Below are positions 60,200 to 64,000 of a stretch of DNA of 64,000 nucleotides, one piece after another. Below the pieces are notes generated by a model. That model worked only from the letters and a program-made list of their open reading frames with translations, did no database searches and was not told the DNA's origin. Origin of the DNA: Syngnathus acus (lineage: Eukaryota; Chordata; Actinopteri; Syngnathiformes; Syngnathidae); NCBI RefSeq assembly GCF_901709675.1, contig NC_051103.1, positions 3,085,501 through 3,149,500 on the forward strand, read 5' to 3'. Positions within the stretch are counted from its first letter, which is position 1; each line of letters starts with the position of its first letter. Position numbers and translations under genes: made by a program.

Positions 60200-60906
60200 C
60201 TAGGAGCTGATGAGCTGACCTGACCAAGTCTCGTGCTTGCTTCCCGGCTTCAGGTGGGTTATCACTACCTCCACCGCCTGGATCTTCTGCATCTTGGGCG
60301 GGATGGGGCACACCTTGTACGTCACCTCATCCCCTTCCATCGGCACATACTCACCTTCAATGCTGTCAGAGAGGGCACGATTTGATTAAAATGCGAGTGG
60401 ATGGATATAGCAAAATAAAAGTACTTTGGATGAACGGATGTCTTCACTCACTCTGAGACGTGGACAAAGATGTCTTCTCCTCCATGAACGGGCCGAATGA
60501 ATCCGTGGCCTTGCGAGCGAGAGAAGTTTTTGCACACGCCCTTAAACACGGGACCTGATTTAGCTCGTACTGTCCTGCACACATCCAGGATGGAGACAAG
60601 TGAGGAAATTTGTGGACTACAGCACTAATTAAGTCAACTTACTGTATGATCACCTTACTGGACCTTCTCAAACTTTTTGCATAACTTACTTTTCTCCAGA
60701 GGAAAAAAAACTTACGCCGAATACGTGCGAGTGCGTTTGGTGGGCAGTGGGCTGGGCAGTTCTCCTCCAGGTTGTGGGGGCTTCCTCTCTCGCTCCCAAA
60801 CCCTGCTTCCCTCCCGCAGGAAGGGGAAGGAGATCCGAAACGGGGTGGGAGGAGAGGCCAGAGGCGGCGAGGGGCCCGTCGGTGACGAGGCGTCTTTGTC
60901 GGACAT
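60200..60906 (-). CDS. csdc2: Cold shock domain protein C2 (PIPPin)
   Basis: Small RNA-binding protein of the CSDC2/CARHSP1 pair; PIPPin binds histone H1 and H3.3 mRNA 3' ends in brain. Three coding exons on the minus strand: 60716-60906 (ATG 60906), 60452-60574 and 60200-60362. The sum is 477 nt, intact, 158 residues. The N-terminal REGSRVWER and [14 protein letters not shown] blocks are those of CSDC2. The cold shock domain starts at [11 protein letters not shown], with RNA-binding motifs GHGFI and DIFVHVS, and the C-terminus ends [21 protein letters not shown] distinguishes CSDC2 from CARHSP1. The first coding exon extends upstream to an acceptor at 60953, so the mRNA starts from a separate 5' exon. 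Confidence 0.94.
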
Positions 60907-61986
60907 GTTGTGTGAGGCGCAGGTTAAGGCCCATGCATGGTAGGCAGGAATGACTGAAGTAGGACAAAGAAAGACAAGCGGTTAATAAAAAAGGCACCCC
61001 AATAATCGGCCCTAACAAATTACATAATGATTATATTATTTGGCAATTGATAACTAGTTTGGAACAAGAGATGAAAAAAAACATGGCAATCAAATTTTAT
61101 TCATTCTTAAATTTGACACGTGCAGTAAATGTCGAACAATTGATTATCTTCAAAGCAGATGGCACGCACACTCACTGTTAGCTGCCCCAGTTTGATAAGT
61201 AATGTAAATAATTGAACAACTTGACCCTCAACTCTTTTTATTAGCAAGCTTATTAAGGCCGTGGAGAAGTGAGTCGACGTTTTCTTCTGTTGCTTGTCAT
61301 GGCCCTGACGATGGAGGAGCAAAACTGGCAAAATTAAACATAAATCAAATTGAAAATAAAAACAAACATAAAAATGTCTTTTTTTTAAAATATATATCCA
61401 AATAAAAATAACAAAAAATATACATGTAGTAAAAATAAAAATAAAACAAATGTAAAAAAAACTCCCAAAGATTTTTTTTTAATGACGGGTTCCTCATATT
61501 CCATCATCATCATGCCAGATAACAGAAGCTGAAAAGCAAGTAAGTGTCTGGCTGGGTGGAGGAAACACAGACGAGGCCAAAAAAAAAAAAATCTCTGCAG
61601 CTTCCTCCCTTGAGAAAGAAAGCATGTCATTGTAGTTGTCTGTTCATTGGTATGGAAGACACGTCAACACTCACATACACGCACTTGAAACTTCCAACTA
61701 GGAGCCCTCATACCATAGCGCCATATGTCTTACACGGTTTAAATAATTTACACCATTATACCCCTTCAGGCCTTTTATTTCTAGAACATTCTCTGTGCCA
61801 CTTTCCCCATCACACAAATAGATAATTATATTGAACAGAACAGAAGCAAAAACCGCATATTAAAATTGTGCAGGTTGTTTTAAGAGTAGTGACGTAACAA
61901 AAGCGACAATTCCGAGAAATCCGGGATGTCTTCCGCCCATTATTATTATCTTGCAGAAACCGGGTTGATGCAATTGTCGCACTTAC

Positions 61987-62130
61987 CATCATAAGCGATC
62001 TGATGTCAATCAAAGGCGCTGCACAGACGTCATTTAGAAAGTCCGACCACAGTGGACAGACGCGCCGCGGCGGTCAAAGTCCGTGCTTTTGTGTTTTGGA
62101 GTGTGTGTGGATGCGACTCACGCAGCTGGA
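61987..62130 (-). promoter_or_regulatory. Probable csdc2 non-coding first exon and promoter
   Basis: On the minus strand, a GC-rich patch (CCGCCGCGGCGCGTC, then TGACGTCTGTG) runs to a perfect donor, ATG|GTAAGTG, at 61987/61986. The csdc2 coding exon has a matching acceptor, CTACTTCAG, at 60953. The right limit is approximate. Confidence 0.5.
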
Positions 62131-62139
62131 GCAGACCAA

Positions 62140-63112
62140 AATGGGAGAAGGGAGGGGAGGATTGATAAAAGGGGGTGGGGGTTAAAAAAAAAAAAATGTT
62201 CACCATTACACTCGCACAAAACTCTGCAATGTGCAATATTTTTTTAATTTAATGTTTATTGTTGTATTTGCATGTAATGCTGCATACTGACGTTCAAAAT
62301 TGGCCTGAGTTCCCTCTTGGACACTTCACATTCCAAAACATGCACACACATTTTCCAATTTCCCTCTTCTTCATGAATAAGGCGGGCAAAATATTGGAAC
62401 CCCTTTTCATTCTGCACACAAATAGAATCACACAAATACAAACAATGAAGTGAGATCTGTCACAATTTATTCTACAACCCATTCTGAGCTTCCAAACGCA
62501 AATCATATAGACAGAGAGCAGATAGCCATATGTTCAAACATGACTACTAATGATTTAGTTATTTGCCATTATGGACATATAATAATAAAATCAGCTTAAT
62601 TTGATGATTTTATTTTTACATACATACATAATTTAGTGGTAACAGTGGTAACGTGAGTTCCTAAGCCCTCAGGAACCTTTCCATGTTGAATAAGTCTGGA
62701 AAATAAATATCAGAATTGTTGTGTTGGCATAAACCGTTCTGCACACACACACACACATGAAATAACACGGCGTGTGCAACCCCACAGCAAACTGGTTGAA
62801 CCTAATCGAGCTGGAGAAGGTCCCGTGTTCACGTTCTGACCCATTAATAGAATATGGGAAACATTAGGGAGCGGTCACATGTGAGTTCAAAGCTTAACGG
62901 GGCAGAGTGTCCATTGTACATAATGTGCGTCACACACATAACAATGTTATGTTGAAAAACAAGAATCAGGACTACTATGCATCATTTGATTGGACACGTG
63001 TGTGACATGTCAGGATGTCTGCGTAGTATACCGACGCTTCAGTTCGATGCAGATCATGAAACCATCTTTACATATTCCTTCACGACCACCGCCCCTTTCC
63101 ATGTTTCATCCC
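62140..63112. other. aco2 3' UTR and spacer
   Basis: Minus-strand AATAAA signals at 62609-62614 (about 500 nt after the aco2 stop) and 62466-62471 could end aco2. A CA run occurs near 62740. No other gene was recognised. Confidence 0.45.
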
Positions 63113-64000
63113 TTAGTGCTGTAGCTCCTTCATCCTGTTGAGAGCCGACCCGGACTTGAACCATTCGATTTGCGTTTCGTTGAAGCTGTGGTTGAGTTCC
63201 AGAACGTCTTCACTGCCATCGCTGTGCTTCACCGCGGCTTTCAAAGGCTGAAAAGGAAGACAAAAGTCTTGGTCGTAATGCTGCATTCAAAGTGGTCTTT
63301 TAGGAATTAATGCAAAGTTTAGGTATTCTTATTAAAACTGCGCCCTCCTGTGGTAAAAGAAGGAATCACTGACTTAAATAAAGATAACATTGAATGAAGC
63401 TTTTTAAGTATTTTTTAGATGGCACTCTATGTAAATGCAAATGTAGCCACTAACCTTTCCGGGAGCAAAGGTTTCGAGTCCTTTTATGGAGATCTTGTCG
63501 TCGGGGCAGATTTTATCATAATCTGACGGGTTGCTGAAGGTCAGAGGCAGCAGGCCCTGCTTCTTGAGATTTGTTTCTACAAAGGATGGAAATTGTCAGC
63601 CAAGTGGAGGGGTGTGTGAAAAAGCTGTGCATCAAATTGCGGTGCTGTACCGTGGATTCTAGCGAAGCTCTTTACAATAATGGCTCTTCCTCCAAGATGT
63701 CTGGGCTCCAGTGCGGCGTGCTCTCTGCTGGAGCCCTCGCCGTAGTTGTCATCTCCCACCACCACCCACGACACATTGTTGGCCTGCGCAAAACGCCAAC
63801 ACATCGTCCTTGTCCTTCAAGAAAAAGAAAATGCTGGAAGTCCTCACCTTGTAGTGACGGGCCACATCGGGCACACCTCCGTACTCCCCCGTCAGGTAGT
63901 TCTTCACCGAGTTGATGGCGTCGTTCTCGCTGTTGACGGCACCGATCAGCATGTTGTTGGAGATGTTGTCCAAGTGGCCTCGGAACTTCAGCCAAGGGCC
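63113..64000 (-). CDS. aco2: Mitochondrial aconitase, C-terminal exons (continues beyond right edge)
   Basis: Mitochondrial aconitase interconverts citrate and isocitrate with a [4Fe-4S] cluster. Only the swivel domain 4 is visible, in four minus-strand exons: 63848 to the edge, 63651-63783, 63455-63576 and 63113-63247. They join in frame with GT/AG borders. [20 protein letters not shown] opens the visible part, [20 protein letters not shown] carries the conserved substrate-binding Ser-Arg motif, and the protein ends [20 protein letters not shown] followed by LQH, as in vertebrate ACO2. No frame breaks are seen. The N-terminal exons, including the cluster cysteines and mitochondrial presequence, are off the right edge. 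Confidence 0.95.

Overview
The window is nuclear DNA from a ray-finned fish, most likely a compact-genome percomorph. Eleven multi-exon protein genes with GT/AG introns are packed into 64 kb, and every recognisable product has a close vertebrate homologue. The repeats (tRNA-derived SINE remnants, short MITEs, a hAT element with an exact 8-bp target duplication) are of the kinds seen in teleosts. Nothing bacterial, viral or organellar was recognised.

Layout, left to right: csnk1e (minus, 5' part only, 63-2186); tnrc6b (minus, 5418-14216, promoter near 15.4 kb); an 11-kb gene-poor stretch; cdc42ep1 (plus, 26928-29592); sh3bp1 (minus, 30682-35033); pdap1 (minus, 36370-39044); cby1 (minus, 39830-40617); a tRNA-Arg(CCU) gene (41300-41372); plbd1 (plus, 41489-44622); kctd17 (plus, 45582-50513); gucy2c (minus, 52390-58868); csdc2 (minus, 60200-60906, with a 5' exon near 62 kb); and aco2 (minus, 3' end, 63113 to the window edge). 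Most of these genes map to human 22q12-q13, but plbd1 and gucy2c are neighbours on human 12p13 and here flank kctd17. The interval is therefore a fused or rearranged ancestral block. Neighbourhood is chromosomal history rather than a shared pathway: miRNA silencing (tnrc6b), CDC42/RAC signalling (cdc42ep1, sh3bp1), cilia and Wnt (cby1), cGMP signalling (gucy2c), clock and Wnt kinase (csnk1e), TCA cycle (aco2).

I read exon structures directly from splice sites and reading-frame continuity. plbd1 (536 aa), gucy2c (1065 aa, 27 exons), kctd17 (280 aa), cdc42ep1 (381 aa), csdc2 (158 aa), pdap1 (155 aa) and cby1 (125 aa) assemble without a single frame break. tnrc6b and sh3bp1 are clearly recognisable but carry many single-base frame breaks in clusters. 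I think these are most likely local sequence errors, though I cannot exclude decay.

The most unusual non-coding structure is a composite foldback element of about 1 kb inside a csnk1e intron. It is built from 105-bp tandem units in inverted arms bounded by ATAAT microsatellites, and each unit carries a CTCF-like core. I did not find a convincing new molecular system. The findings are mostly structural: the foldback, the frame-break clusters, the hAT element, MITE hairpins in gucy2c introns, and the 22q/12p junction.
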